64,000 bases of DNA, from NCBI RefSeq assembly GCF_048595755.1, contig NZ_CP184360.1:992001-1056000 (forward strand). Direction: 5' to 3'. This document shows positions 40,500 to 48,721 of the stretch, piece after piece. Under the pieces are notes generated by a model. The model saw only the letters and a program-made list of their open reading frames with translations. It ran no database searches and was not told the DNA's origin. Position 1 is the stretch's first letter; the number at the start of each line of letters is the position of its first letter. Made by a program: the position numbers and the translations under genes. This DNA is from Luteococcus sp048595755. Lineage in GTDB: Bacteria; Actinomycetota; Actinomycetes; Propionibacteriales; Propionibacteriaceae.

Positions 40500-41078
40500 A
40501 TGAGCGACTACTTCGCCGGAGACCCCCGGACCAACCGCGAGCGGATGCTGGCGGGCGACCTCTACATCGCCGACGACCCGGAGAGCGCCCGGCTCGCCCA
40601 GCGTGCCGTCGAGCTGCAGGTGCGTTACCTGCAGGCCAGCGTCGACGATCCGGACAGTGCCCGCGGCCTGCTCGAGGAACTGATCGGGGAGCTGGGGGAG
40701 GGCGCCTACATCAAGCCGCCGCTGCACGTCGACTACGGCGGCCAGATCAGCATCGGCGCACGCACCTTCATCAACTACAACCTCACCGCCCTCGACGTCG
40801 CGAAGATCACCATCGGCGAGGACTGCCAGATCGGCCCGAATGTGCAGCTCCTGACCCCGACGCACCCGCTGGATCCGCAGCAGCGACGCGACAAGTTGGA
40901 GGCCGCCGAGCCCATCACGATTGGTGACAATGTGTGGCTCGGCGGCGGGGTGATCGTGCTGCCCGGCGTCACCATCGGGGACAACACCGTGGTGGGGGCC
41001 GGGGCCATCGTCAGCAAGAGCCTGCCCGCCAATGTGGTGGCCCTGGGTCAGCCGGCCAGGGTGGTTCGCGAGCTCTGA
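40500..41078 (+). CDS. Sugar O-acetyltransferase (LacA/Maa type)
   Basis: A 192-residue left-handed parallel beta-helix acetyltransferase using acetyl-CoA. The N-terminal Mac domain reads NRERMLAGDLYIADDPE. Hexapeptide repeats run from about residue 75 to 185. The catalytic histidine is in LLTPTHPLDP, and ITIGDNVWLGGGVIVLPGVTIGDN is the family signature. It is close to maltose/galactoside acetyltransferases, which detoxify non-metabolised sugars. Its last 31 bp overlap the end of the convergent MFS pseudogene. Confidence 0.93.
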   Translation: MSDYFAGDPRTNRERMLAGDLYIADDPESARLAQRAVELQVRYLQASVDDPDSARGLLEELIGELGEGAYIKPPLHVDYGGQISIGARTFINYNLTALDVAKITIGEDCQIGPNVQLLTPTHPLDPQQRRDKLEAAEPITIGDNVWLGGGVIVLPGVTIGDNTVVGAGAIVSKSLPANVVALGQPARVVREL

Positions 41079-42289
41079 TCCTGGGGCTGAGGGGCACCGG
41101 GGTGGCTGCGCCGTCGGGTGGCAAGCCGCAGCCAGACGGCCGCACCCGCCATGCCCACCGTGACGAAGGGATAGATCTGCCGGAAGCTGACGGTGGCCAC
41201 CAGCATCGCGCCCACGCTCATCGCTCCGACACTGGTGAGGCTGAACAGGGGTGCCATGGCGGTGCCCACCCGCCCCATCAGGTGGTTGGGCGTGACGCGC
41301 TGCTGCAGGGTCCCGGCGGCGACGAAGACCATCGGCAGGAAGGCCCCGATCGCCACCACCACCGCCAGGTAGGTCCACAACGTCGGGGTGGCCGCGGCGA
41401 GGAGCACCAGCACGGCACTGATGGACAACCCGACGGTCATGGAACGGATCTCGCCGATCCTTTCCACCACTCGTGAGGCGGCCAGGGATCCGGCAACCAT
41501 CCCGGCCCCTTGCGCACTGGCGATCGTGCCGGCCCAGGCGGCGCTACGCCCGAAGGTGTCGGTCACGGAGTACATCGCCCCTTCCAACAGTCCGGCGACG
41601 CAGTTGACCAGCAGCATCGCCGTCATTGCGTCCAGCAGCGGCTTGTGCCGCCAGATGTGTTCCAGCCCAGCGGTCACCTGCCGCCACAGCCCGACCTGCT
41701 CCGGTGGATCGTCCTTGGCGGGTTCGGGGAAGCTCGCGAAGAGCACCGCACCTGCGAGGAAGCAGATGATGGCGACGGCTGTGGGGCCGCGGCCACCGTG
41801 TGTGGCGAACAGGGCGGCTCCCACCAGCGGTGCCAGCAGCTGGAAGGAGGTCCCGACAGTTTGCTGGAGGCCCTGGGCGCGGGCCAACAACTCGTCGGGC
41901 GTGATGGATCGCTGCAGCGCCATGGAGGCGGAGGAGAGCAGCACCCCGGACAGGCCGTAGCCCACCGCGGCCGCCCAGATCACCCACGCCTGATCAGGCC
42001 GGTGCACCCACTACAGTGGCACCAGGGTTGCCGCGGACAGCAGGTTCCCCGCCACCAGCACCACGCGGCGGGGAATGTGGTCCACCAGCTGGCCGGCCAG
42101 CGGTGCGAACAGCTGCGGGGCCATGAAGAAGGCCAGCGTGACACCTGCTTGCGACGAGCTGCCGGTCAGTGACTTCACCCAGATGCTGAGCGCCAGGATC
42201 ATCACCGTGTCGCCGAACCAGCTGACGGCACGCCCGGCCAACCAGCGCCCATAGAGCGGTGCGCGCAGCAGTTCCCGGGTGGAGGTCAT
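41048..42289 (-). pseudogene. MFS transporter interrupted by an in-frame TAG stop
   Basis: A 413-codon DHA3-like major facilitator gene. The N-terminal part from ATG 42289 (MTSTRELLRAPLYGRWLAG, four helices) ends at TAG 42011-42013. The remaining about 320 codons continue in exactly the same frame from TGG GTG CAC with the helices expected for the rest of the protein. One base change (TAG from CAG, TGG, GAG or AAG) explains it. A sequencing error or readthrough are alternatives. The start overlaps the upstream ArsR-type gene (ATGA), so the two were built as a sensor-efflux pair, most likely for a macrolide-like or other toxic compound. If the stop is real, efflux is lost. Confidence 0.8.
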
Positions 42290-42837
42290 GCTCCGCCCTC
42301 GACAGGGACCAGCCACTGCACCAGCTCATAGGAGATGGCGTCTGCGGGGCGCTGGGTCGGGTCGGTGCGATTCTTCGTCGCGTCCTCGACGGCACGTCGA
42401 GCTGCTTCCAGGTGCACCATCACGGCCTCCGCCTCGGCTGGGGTGAGCCAGGCAGCATGGGTGGCATGGGTCTGGGGCGGGCCTCCCCGGCGGCGTCGGG
42501 CGGTGAGCATCCGGCCGGTCTGGCGGTGCGCGAGCAGATCCGGGGTGATGGAGTTCAGGTTCGCGTCGAAGGCGTACTGGTCGAAGGTCAGCTGCCAGGG
42601 CCGATCGCGACGGTTCTGGCCCTCGGCTCGCTCCACCAGGCCTGCCTGGGCGAGCCGCCGCAGGTGCCAAGAGCAGTTGGAAGGTGACTCGTCGACGAGT
42701 TCGGCGATCTGACTGGCTGTGAGGGTGCCGTGCCAGCCAAGCTGCTCCAGCAGGGCGATGCGCAGCGGATGTGCGCAGGCCTTGAGCTGGTCCGGGGTGA
42801 TGACGGTGCTGCGCGCCGCGGGTGAATGACTGGCCAT
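42286..42837 (-). CDS. ArsR-type winged-helix transcriptional regulator
   Basis: A 183-residue regulator. The winged helix at about residues 15-85 reads LKACAHPLRIALLEQLGWHGTLTASQIAELVDESPSNCSWHLRRLAQAGLVERA. The C-terminal half resembles the effector region of actinobacterial ArsR-like proteins that sit with MFS exporters. The start at 42837 (MASHSP) lies 7 nt after TAGTTT; the longer frame would run through the palindrome. It probably represses itself and the exporter. Confidence 0.88.
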   Translation of the reverse strand: MASHSPAARSTVITPDQLKACAHPLRIALLEQLGWHGTLTASQIAELVDESPSNCSWHLRRLAQAGLVERAEGQNRRDRPWQLTFDQYAFDANLNSITPDLLAHRQTGRMLTARRRRGGPPQTHATHAAWLTPAEAEAVMVHLEAARRAVEDATKNRTDPTQRPADAISYELVQWLVPVEGGA

Positions 42838-42844
42838 GAATATG

Positions 42845-42864
42845 AAACTATTCTTTCGAAAGAA
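42845..42864 (-). promoter_or_regulatory. Leaderless -10 box with adjoining 14-bp palindrome (ArsR operator)
   Basis: TTCTTTCGAAAGAA (42851-42864) is a perfect palindrome and directly abuts TAGTTT (minus strand, 42845-42850), 7 nt before the regulator's ATG. A bound repressor would cover the promoter. Confidence 0.55.
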
Positions 42865-42896
42865 ATGCTTCAAGAGTTTCCGCTGCACGACGCGTG

Positions 42897-42978
42897 GGTT
42901 TGTGGCTCCCGCGCGTGTTGCAACCCGAGCGGAAGTCAGGAACCCGAGCGGGAGTCAGGAACCCGAGCGGCATTCCGG
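42897..42978. repeat. 19-bp-period inverted element, copy 1
   Basis: Around the centre GTTGCAAC (near 42918-42925) the right side has three tandem 19-bp units beginning AACCCGAGCGG (42922, 42941, 42960). The left side has the mirrored GGGTT and GTGTT spaced by the same period. A related copy is at 55440-55529. Confidence 0.7.
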
Positions 42979-42990
42979 GGCCCGCCAGAA

Positions 42991-43034
42991 GTTCACCCGC
43001 GGCACACCCGCCGGAAACCTGAAGCTCAGCTGAA
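42991..43034 (+). promoter_or_regulatory. Putative PHO box (four 11-bp direct repeats)
   Basis: GTTCACCCGCG, GCACACCCGCC, GGAAACCTGAA and GCTCAGCTGAA are consecutive 11-bp units; the first fits the Streptomyces PHO-box unit closely. The last 18 bp recur exactly before phoD (52204-52221). The box ends 18 bp before the ATG at 43053. Confidence 0.65.
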
Positions 43035-43052
43035 TGCGATGGGCTGGGGCGC

Positions 43053-45386
43053 ATGCGTACCCCACAGATTTCGCGTCTCGCCGCCGTCGCCCTGGGCTCG
43101 GCCGCGCTCGTCCTGCCCCTGACCGCCGTCGCATCCACCCACGCCGCCCCGGCGGACAAGCCGGCGCCCCATGCTGCCAAGTCGAAGACCGCCAAGGCCA
43201 AGACCACCAAGACGGTCGTCCCCACCCTGGAGGCCCGCGCCCAGCTCAGCGCCGACTACCTGGCCAAGGGTCCCGAGTCGGGCGCCAAGGTGACCGAGAA
43301 GAATGGCCGCAAGGGCCCCTTCGCCGGTCAGGTCATCCCCGGATTCTCCGCCATGGCAGAGATCGGTGACGGTTCCTTCTGGGGCCTGCCCGACAACGGC
43401 TTTGGCGCCAAGGCCAATTCCGACGACTTCCTGCTGCGTGTCTACAAGGTGAAGCCGCAGTGGGAGACCGCCGAGGGCGGCAAGGGCACCATCAAGGTGC
43501 AGAAGTTCGTGCAGCTGCGTGACCCGCACCACAATGCCGGCTTCAAGATCGTCAACGAGCACACCAAGAAGCGCCTGCTGACCGGCGCCGACTTCGACGT
43601 CGAGTCCATGGTGGTGGCCAAGGACGGTTCCTTCTGGATCGGTGAGGAATTCGGCCCCTACCTGCTGCACTTCAGCGCCGACGGCGTGCTGCTGCAGGCC
43701 CCCGTGCCGATGCCGGTGCCGGGCAAGGCCTCCGCCAAGGGCGTCGAGCAGGTCAAGAGCCCCAGCAACCCGCACCTGGCCAAGGACGAGGAAGCCAACC
43801 TGCGCAACTCGAAGGGATTCGAGGCGATGGCGGCCAGCACCAACGGCCGCTACCTGTACCCGATCCTCGAGGGTTACCTGAACGGCGACGACAAGCGCAC
43901 CCGCGTCATCAGCCAGTTCGACACCCGCACCAACAAGTACACCGGCCGCACCTGGAAGTACCAGGCCGACACCGACGACAACCTGGTGGGCGATGCCTTC
44001 ATCACCAAGGGCAATCGCATGCTCGTCGTGGAGCGCGACGACTTCTGGGGCGCCGAGAGCGTCACCAAGCGCGTCTACGAGGTCAACCTCAACAAGGCCG
44101 AGAAGGACGGCTTCCTGCGCAAGGAGCTCGTCGTCGACCTGCTCAAGATCGACAACCCCGACGGCATCGGCATGGAGACCTTCCCGGGCCACGGCGTCGA
44201 CAAGACCTTCACCTTCCCCTTCCAGAGCGTCGAGACCGTGGTGAAGCTCAAGGACGGTCGCCTGCTCATTGCCAATGACAACAACTACCCCGGCAATGAC
44301 GCCCGCAAGCCCGGCACCCCGGACGACACCGAGATGGTGATCCTGGACCTGGCCAAGAAGAAGGTGCCCGCGGCCGACGCCAACCACACCGTCTTCGCCC
44401 ACCGTGGCGCCTCGGGCTACCGTCCCGAGCACACGCTGGCGGCCTACGAGGTGGCCATCAACCAGTGCGCCGACTACATCGAGCCAGACCTGGTGAGCAC
44501 CAAGGACGGCGTGCTGGTGGACCGTCACGAGAACGAGATCGGCGGCACCACCGACGTCGCGGAGCGTCCCGAGTTCGCCGATCGCAAGACCACCAAGACG
44601 ATCGACGGCAACAAGATCACCGGTTGGTTCACCGAGGACTTCACCCTGGAGGAGCTGCGCACCCTGCGCGCCAAGGAGCGTCTGGGCGACCTGCGCCCGG
44701 GCAGCGCCAAGTTCGACGGGCTGTACCAGGTGCCGACCTTCGACGAGGTGGTCGACCTGGCCCGTCGCTCGAAGACCTGCGACGGCAAGCCCGTGGGCGT
44801 GATCCCCGAGATCAAGCACGGCAGCTACTTCGACTCGATCGGGCTGAGCCAGGAGGAGGGCACCGTCAGGGTGCTGGAGGCCAATGGCTACGGCAAGAAG
44901 AAGTCGCCGGTGCAGATCCAGAGCTTCGAGGTGGGCAACCTGCAGGAGCTGAACCAGATGACCAAGGTGCAGCTGGTGCAGCTGATGGACTGCTCGGGAG
45001 CCCCGGCCGACTTCGCCGCCTCCGGGAACACCACCACCTACAAGGACATGGTGACCCCGGCCGGCATGAAGAAGGTGGCCAAGTACGCCGACAGCGTCGG
45101 CTTGTGCAAGAACCTGATGATCCCGAAGAAGAAGGACGGATCGCTGGGCAAGCCCACCGACGCCATCAAGAATGCCCACGCCGCCGGCCTGCCGGTGACC
45201 GGGTGGACCTTCCGCGCCGAGAACGACTTCCTGCCCAAGGATTTCCGCAGCTCGGACGATCCGGCCGAGCTGGGCGACATGAAGGGTGAGATCAAGACCT
45301 TCCTGGCCGCCGGCATGGACCACGTCTTCAGCGACCAGCCTGACGTGGCCGTCGAGGCCGTCCGGGAGTTCACGCAGGGCAAGTGA
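43053..45386 (+). CDS. Secreted esterase-like phytase / glycerophosphodiester phosphodiesterase fusion
   Basis: A 777-residue exported two-domain phosphatase. A Sec signal peptide covers about residues 1-31 (ASTHA-AP). The first domain (about 60-430) is the esterase-like-activity-of-phytase beta-propeller type, with GFSAMAEIGDGSFWGLPDNGFG, LLTGADFDVESMVVAKDGSFWIGEEFGPYLLHF and GIGMETFPGHG. The second domain (about 445-775) is GDPD: AHRGASGYRPEHTLAAY with His450, DYIEPDLVSTKDG metal ligands, and DRHENEI with His492, then VGVIPEIK. It would release phosphate from phytate-like esters and glycerol-3-phosphate from deacylated lipids or teichoic acid. Four PHO-like repeats lie upstream and a strong terminator downstream. 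Confidence 0.92.
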   Translation: MRTPQISRLAAVALGSAALVLPLTAVASTHAAPADKPAPHAAKSKTAKAKTTKTVVPTLEARAQLSADYLAKGPESGAKVTEKNGRKGPFAGQVIPGFSAMAEIGDGSFWGLPDNGFGAKANSDDFLLRVYKVKPQWETAEGGKGTIKVQKFVQLRDPHHNAGFKIVNEHTKKRLLTGADFDVESMVVAKDGSFWIGEEFGPYLLHFSADGVLLQAPVPMPVPGKASAKGVEQVKSPSNPHLAKDEEANLRNSKGFEAMAASTNGRYLYPILEGYLNGDDKRTRVISQFDTRTNKYTGRTWKYQADTDDNLVGDAFITKGNRMLVVERDDFWGAESVTKRVYEVNLNKAEKDGFLRKELVVDLLKIDNPDGIGMETFPGHGVDKTFTFPFQSVETVVKLKDGRLLIANDNNYPGNDARKPGTPDDTEMVILDLAKKKVPAADANHTVFAHRGASGYRPEHTLAAYEVAINQCADYIEPDLVSTKDGVLVDRHENEIGGTTDVAERPEFADRKTTKTIDGNKITGWFTEDFTLEELRTLRAKERLGDLRPGSAKFDGLYQVPTFDEVVDLARRSKTCDGKPVGVIPEIKHGSYFDSIGLSQEEGTVRVLEANGYGKKKSPVQIQSFEVGNLQELNQMTKVQLVQLMDCSGAPADFAASGNTTTYKDMVTPAGMKKVAKYADSVGLCKNLMIPKKKDGSLGKPTDAIKNAHAAGLPVTGWTFRAENDFLPKDFRSSDDPAELGDMKGEIKTFLAAGMDHVFSDQPDVAVEAVREFTQGK

Positions 45387-45450
45387 TTCCGACAGCCGGC
45401 CCCATGAGGTGACAACCCCCGTGAGGTGACGGCGGGGCCGCGAAGAGGTC

Positions 45451-45484
45451 GAAGCGCCCGACACCGTCTGGTGTCGGGCGCTTC
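45451..45484 (+). terminator. Strong terminator hairpin
   Basis: Perfect 15-bp stem GAAGCGCCCGACACC / GGTGTCGGGCGCTTC with a 4-nt loop, 65 bp after the phytase/GDPD stop and followed by a T-rich stretch. Confidence 0.85.
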
Positions 45485-45535
45485 GCCGTTCGGGGGATTT
45501 GTTGTTGGGGGATTGGTCGTCGAGGGGTGTGAGGC

Positions 45536-45712
45536 TCAGTAGCACCACAGGATGCGGCCACCGTCGGTGGTCGTCTGCTGGCCGCTGAGGCTCACCTTGG
45601 CGACGTCGCTGTTCACGGCGGCCTGGGCGGGAGCGGTCTGGGCGAGGCCGACGAAGGCGACGGCGGTGACGGCGGAGGCGATGAACTTCTTCAGGGGGGT
45701 CAGAGTATTCAT
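45536..45712 (-). CDS. 58-residue secreted peptide of unknown function
   Basis: A small gene reading MNTLTPLKKFIASAVTAVAF at its N-terminus, a clear Sec signal (KK, hydrophobic core, APAQA-AV at about 28-33). The mature part is about 26 residues, ending GGRILWCY and carrying a single cysteine next to the C-terminus. TACATT 6 nt before the ATG suggests a leaderless start, and a TGTAG-N6-CTACA dyad overlaps that box. It lies 50 bp downstream of the response regulator but behind a hairpin, so it is probably its own transcription unit. I recognise no family. A signalling, bacteriocin-like or envelope peptide sensed by the neighbouring kinase is possible but unproven. Confidence 0.7.
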   Translation of the reverse strand: MNTLTPLKKFIASAVTAVAFVGLAQTAPAQAAVNSDVAKVSLSGQQTTTDGGRILWCY

Positions 45713-45718
45713 GGCGCC

Positions 45719-45736
45719 AATGTAGGTCGTGCTACA
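45719..45736 (-). promoter_or_regulatory. Promoter and overlapping dyad of the small secreted peptide gene
   Basis: Minus strand: -10 TACATT (45719-45724), 6 nt from the ATG at 45712, with TTGCTG 16 nt upstream as a possible -35. The dyad TGTAG-N6-CTACA (45721-45736) overlaps the -10, so binding there would control access directly. Confidence 0.5.
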
Positions 45737-45747
45737 TCGACAGCAAC

Positions 45748-45776
45748 AACCTCAACGTGAGCCTAGCGTTGAGGTT
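45748..45776 (-). terminator. Hairpin at the end of the response regulator gene
   Basis: AACCTCAACG (45748-45757) pairs perfectly with CGTTGAGGTT (45767-45776) around a 9-nt loop containing the regulator's stop codon, followed on the minus strand by GTTGTTG. It separates the two-component operon from the peptide gene. Confidence 0.55.
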
Positions 45777-46509
45777 TGACCAACCCGGTGTCGTAGGCCA
45801 GCACCACCATCTGGATCCGGTCGCGCAATCCCAGCTTGGCAAGGATGTGCCCGATGTGGGTCTTCACCGTAGCCTCCGCCAGGAAGAGCTTGGCGGCAAT
45901 CTCCTGATTCGTCAGGCCGCTGCCCACCTCGACGAGCACCTCGCGCTCCCGTTCGGTCAGCGGAGAGAGCCTGTCCTGGGTGTCGTGCAGCTCCTGGGGG
46001 CCCGACGGCAGGCTGGGCAGGAAGCGCTCCAACAACCGCCTGGTGGCCGACGGGGCCACCACCGCCTCGCCGGAATGCACCGCCCGGATCGCGGCCAGCA
46101 GCTCGGCCGGGCCAGCATCCTTGAGCAGGAAGCCGGCCGCCCCGGCCTGCAGTGCGGAGTAGACGTACTCGTCCAGGTCGAAGGTGGTCAGCACCAGCAC
46201 CCGGGGCCCCTCGACAGGCTCGGGGACCGTGGAGGGTGACGTGGGCTCGGGGACCGTGGTTGGGGAGGAGGGCTTGGAGGATGCAGCGCCGGTGATGCGA
46301 CGGGTGGCCTCCACGCCGTCCATCACCGGCATGCGGATGTCCATCAGCACCACGTCGACGCCGGAGCGAGCGGCCTCGACGGCCTGGGCCCCGTTGCCCA
46401 CCTCGCCCACCACGGTCATGTCGGGCTGGGCGTCCAGCACCATGCGGAAGCCGGCACGGACCATCTCCTGGTCGTCGGCCAGCAGCAGTCGGATCGGGGT
46501 CTCGCCCAT
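45763..46509 (-). CDS. NarL/LuxR-type response regulator with a repeat-derived insertion
   Basis: A 248-residue response regulator. The receiver domain has ADD at 11-13, phospho-acceptor Asp57 in VDVVLMDIRMPVMDG and the conserved Lys in GFLLKD; a LuxR helix-turn-helix lies at about 178-245 (LTEREREVLVEVGSGLTNQEIAAKLF). Compared with the paralogue at 14038, about 23 extra residues rich in Pro, Ser, Thr and Glu (about 75-102, with VPEPTSPSTVPEPVEG) separate helix 3 from strand 4 of the receiver fold. They are encoded by the 22-bp dispersed repeat and a partial copy. The active-site residues are intact, so it is probably functional. The gene overlaps the kinase stop (TGATG). Confidence 0.93.
   Translation of the reverse strand: MGETPIRLLLADDQEMVRAGFRMVLDAQPDMTVVGEVGNGAQAVEAARSGVDVVLMDIRMPVMDGVEATRRITGAASSKPSSPTTVPEPTSPSTVPEPVEGPRVLVLTTFDLDEYVYSALQAGAAGFLLKDAGPAELLAAIRAVHSGEAVVAPSATRRLLERFLPSLPSGPQELHDTQDRLSPLTEREREVLVEVGSGLTNQEIAAKLFLAEATVKTHIGHILAKLGLRDRIQMVVLAYDTGLVKPQR
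46207..46255 (-). repeat. 22-bp dispersed repeat and a partial copy inside the response regulator gene
   Basis: 46207-46228 is the exact reverse complement of the copies at 34180 and 34207; 46243-46255 repeats 13 bp of it. Read on the minus strand it encodes VPEPVEG, as in the MMPL gene. Confidence 0.85.
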
Positions 46510-47813
46510 CAGGAGGTCCTCTCGTCGGGGGTGGGGGCGGGGTGGTGGGGCAGCACGGCGTGCACCGCGAAACCGCCCCCGGGGCGTGGTCCGGCGCTGA
46601 GCTGGCCACCCCAGGCGGCCATGCGTTCGCGCATGCCCACCAGGCCGTGGCCCAGGCCGTCGCCATAGTGGCCGTCGACGCTGCCACTGGGGCCCGAGCC
46701 GGTGTCGGCCACGCGCAGGCTGATGCCCTCGGACGAATGCTGCAGGCTCACCTGGACGGTGGCGCCCGGGCCGGCATGCTTCATCACATTGGTCAACGAC
46801 TCCTGCACCACGCGGTAGAGCGCCATCTGGGCGCCCTCACTCAGCGCAGGATGCGCGTCGGCATCGCCTTCGACGGTGAAGCTCGCGGGCACCCCGGCGC
46901 GTTGCAGCTGGGCGACCAGCTCGTCCATCTGGTCCAGGGTGGCAGCCGGGGCCAGCTCCACCTCTTCTCCGTCCTGGCGCAGCACTCCCACCAGGCGTCG
47001 GGTCTCGCCCAGCGCGGTGCGCGCCGTCTGCCCGATGGTCTCGATCGCCTGGTTCACCCGGGCCAGCCGGGTCTCGGCATCGCCCAGTTCGTCGTGACTG
47101 GCCAGGTAACCGGCGCCGTCGGACTGCACCACGATGACGCTGAGCGAATGGGCGACGATGTCGTGCATCTCGCGCGCCAGGCGGTTACGTTCCTCCTGCG
47201 CCACCAGCGCCATGCCCTGGGCCCGCTCCCGCTCCAGCGATTCGGCGCGCTGCCTCCACGACAGGTGCACCAGGTCCTTCTGGCGGGCCCACTGGCCCGC
47301 GAACCAACAGGCCAGGATGACGGCCGCGCAGGCTCCGCCGTTGGCCAGGAAGGGAACCAGGCCGTCCAGGAAGCCGCCGCTGGGGTTGTAGATGGCGCTT
47401 CGTGCCCAGTCGAGGCCCGCAGCCACACAGCCCAGCAGCGCCAGGGTCAGGCAGCGACGAGCCCAGACGGGCGCCGAATAGCGTGCCGCCGCATAGATCA
47501 TCACGGGCGCCGTGATGTTGGCGGGCATGAAGTTGTCCATCAGGGCCAGTTGCAGCAGGTGGGCCGGAATGATGGCCAGGGTGGCCGTGGTGGGAAAGGT
47601 GCGTCGCCACACCAGCGGCAGCACGAAGCCCAGTGACCACAGGGCGTACAGCTCACTGGGAAGCTCCGGGCTCTGCCATCCGGGTGACTGGAGACCGCCA
47701 TAGCCGCTGAACCACAGGAAGCAGGCCAGCACCACGTCGCCCACCTTGGGACGCAGCAGCTTGCCCCGCCAGGTGCGCTCGGGCGCAGACGGGGCGGGGG
47801 CGACGGAGGACAT
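46509..47813 (-). CDS. Sensor histidine kinase (NarL type)
   Basis: A 434-residue membrane kinase. About five to six N-terminal helices (30-180) are followed by a coiled linker, the HisKA_3 motif LAREMHDIVAHSLSVIVVQSDGAGYL and an HATPase_c domain with ADTGSGPSG and GLGHGLVGMRERM. The ATG at 47813 follows TAGGCT by 6 nt, suggesting a leaderless operon of kinase and regulator. It is divergent from an ABC exporter across 143 bp; kinase/regulator/exporter groups of this kind commonly sense and expel envelope-active peptides or antibiotics. Confidence 0.94.
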   Translation of the reverse strand: MSSVAPAPSAPERTWRGKLLRPKVGDVVLACFLWFSGYGGLQSPGWQSPELPSELYALWSLGFVLPLVWRRTFPTTATLAIIPAHLLQLALMDNFMPANITAPVMIYAAARYSAPVWARRCLTLALLGCVAAGLDWARSAIYNPSGGFLDGLVPFLANGGACAAVILACWFAGQWARQKDLVHLSWRQRAESLERERAQGMALVAQEERNRLAREMHDIVAHSLSVIVVQSDGAGYLASHDELGDAETRLARVNQAIETIGQTARTALGETRRLVGVLRQDGEEVELAPAATLDQMDELVAQLQRAGVPASFTVEGDADAHPALSEGAQMALYRVVQESLTNVMKHAGPGATVQVSLQHSSEGISLRVADTGSGPSGSVDGHYGDGLGHGLVGMRERMAAWGGQLSAGPRPGGGFAVHAVLPHHPAPTPDERTS

Positions 47814-47819
47814 GCTCCA

Positions 47820-47825
47820 AGCCTA
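47820..47825 (-). promoter_or_regulatory. Probable leaderless -10 box of kinase/regulator operon
   Basis: TAGGCT on the minus strand, 6 nt from the ATG at 47813. Confidence 0.4.
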
Positions 47826-47956
47826 GGAGGATCACCGCCGCTTGGCCTGCCCCCACGGCATGGGGTCGGTCTCATACCAGGGGTGCAGAGGGCTCCCCGA
47901 AGGAGGCTTCGCCGGGAGGATGTGCGCTGAGGGGCTGGCCGGATTGGCTTGGGAGC

Positions 47957-48721
47957 ATGATGCAACAGCTCGATCACAACCAATCACTGCCCGGGCGGAC
48001 CCACGCCGACCATGCCGTACTCGTGGGCCTTGGCCTGGTCAAGACCTATGGCCCCACCGTCGCCCTCGGCGGTGTCTCGATCGCCATCCGGGAAGGTGAG
48101 TCGGTGGCGGTGATGGGCCCGTCGGGCTCCGGCAAGACCACCCTGCTGCACTGCCTGTCGGGCATCCTCACGCTCGACTCCGGGCAGGTGCTGCTCGACG
48201 ACGACGTCTCTCGGGTGCGCGTCGACGGCCTGGACGCCGAACAGCGCTCCCAGCTGCGGCGTGAGCGTTTCGGTTTCGTCTTCCAACAGGGCCTGCTGCT
48301 GCCCGAGCTGACCGCCCAGGAGAACACCGCCCTGCCGTTGATGCTGGCCGGGGTGGGCCGTCGGGCGGCCGAGGAGCAGGCGCGGGGTTGGCTGGCGCAG
48401 CTGGGGCTGGCTGGGATGGAGGACCGTCGCCTGGGGCAGCTCTCGGGTGGGCAGGTGCAGCGCGTGGCCATCGCCCGCAGCCAGGTCACGGGAGCAGGGG
48501 TCACCTTTGCCGACGAGCCCACCGGCGCACTCGACCAGGCCACCTCCGCCGAGGTGCTCGGGGCCTTGCTGGACGCCACCGTGGGGCGAGGCCGCACCCT
48601 GGTGATGGTCACCCACGACGAGAAGGTCGCGGCACGATGCGGACGCACCGTGCGTCTGGAGGACGGCCGGGTGGTCAGTGACAGCAATCCGCTGCGTCCC
48701 GCCCTGGACGGTGCGGCATGA
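47957..48721 (+). CDS. ABC transporter ATP-binding protein (LolD/MacB type)
   Basis: A 254-residue ATPase. Walker A GPSGSGKTT is near residues 54-62, the signature LSGGQVQRVAIARS near 158-171, Walker B VTFADEPTGALDQ near 182-194, and the switch histidine in MVTHDEK. The FtsX-coupled subfamily is suggested by sequence and by the adjoining permease, whose ATG overlaps its stop (ATGA). It probably powers export, or mechanical transfer, of a peptide or lipid across the envelope under control of the divergent two-component system. Confidence 0.95.
   Translation: MMQQLDHNQSLPGRTHADHAVLVGLGLVKTYGPTVALGGVSIAIREGESVAVMGPSGSGKTTLLHCLSGILTLDSGQVLLDDDVSRVRVDGLDAEQRSQLRRERFGFVFQQGLLLPELTAQENTALPLMLAGVGRRAAEEQARGWLAQLGLAGMEDRRLGQLSGGQVQRVAIARSQVTGAGVTFADEPTGALDQATSAEVLGALLDATVGRGRTLVMVTHDEKVAARCGRTVRLEDGRVVSDSNPLRPALDGAA

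Noticed and set aside
42011..42013. TAG in the MFS gene as a pyrrolysine codon or as the border of two separate genes.
   Set aside because: No pyrrolysine machinery is seen or expected in this group. The downstream part starts mid-topology with no ribosome site, so it is not an independent transporter gene.
45400..45450. Repeated GAGGTGAC motifs after the phytase/GDPD gene as an operator.
   Set aside because: Two copies lie between a stop codon and its terminator, where no promoter is expected; most likely a short duplication.
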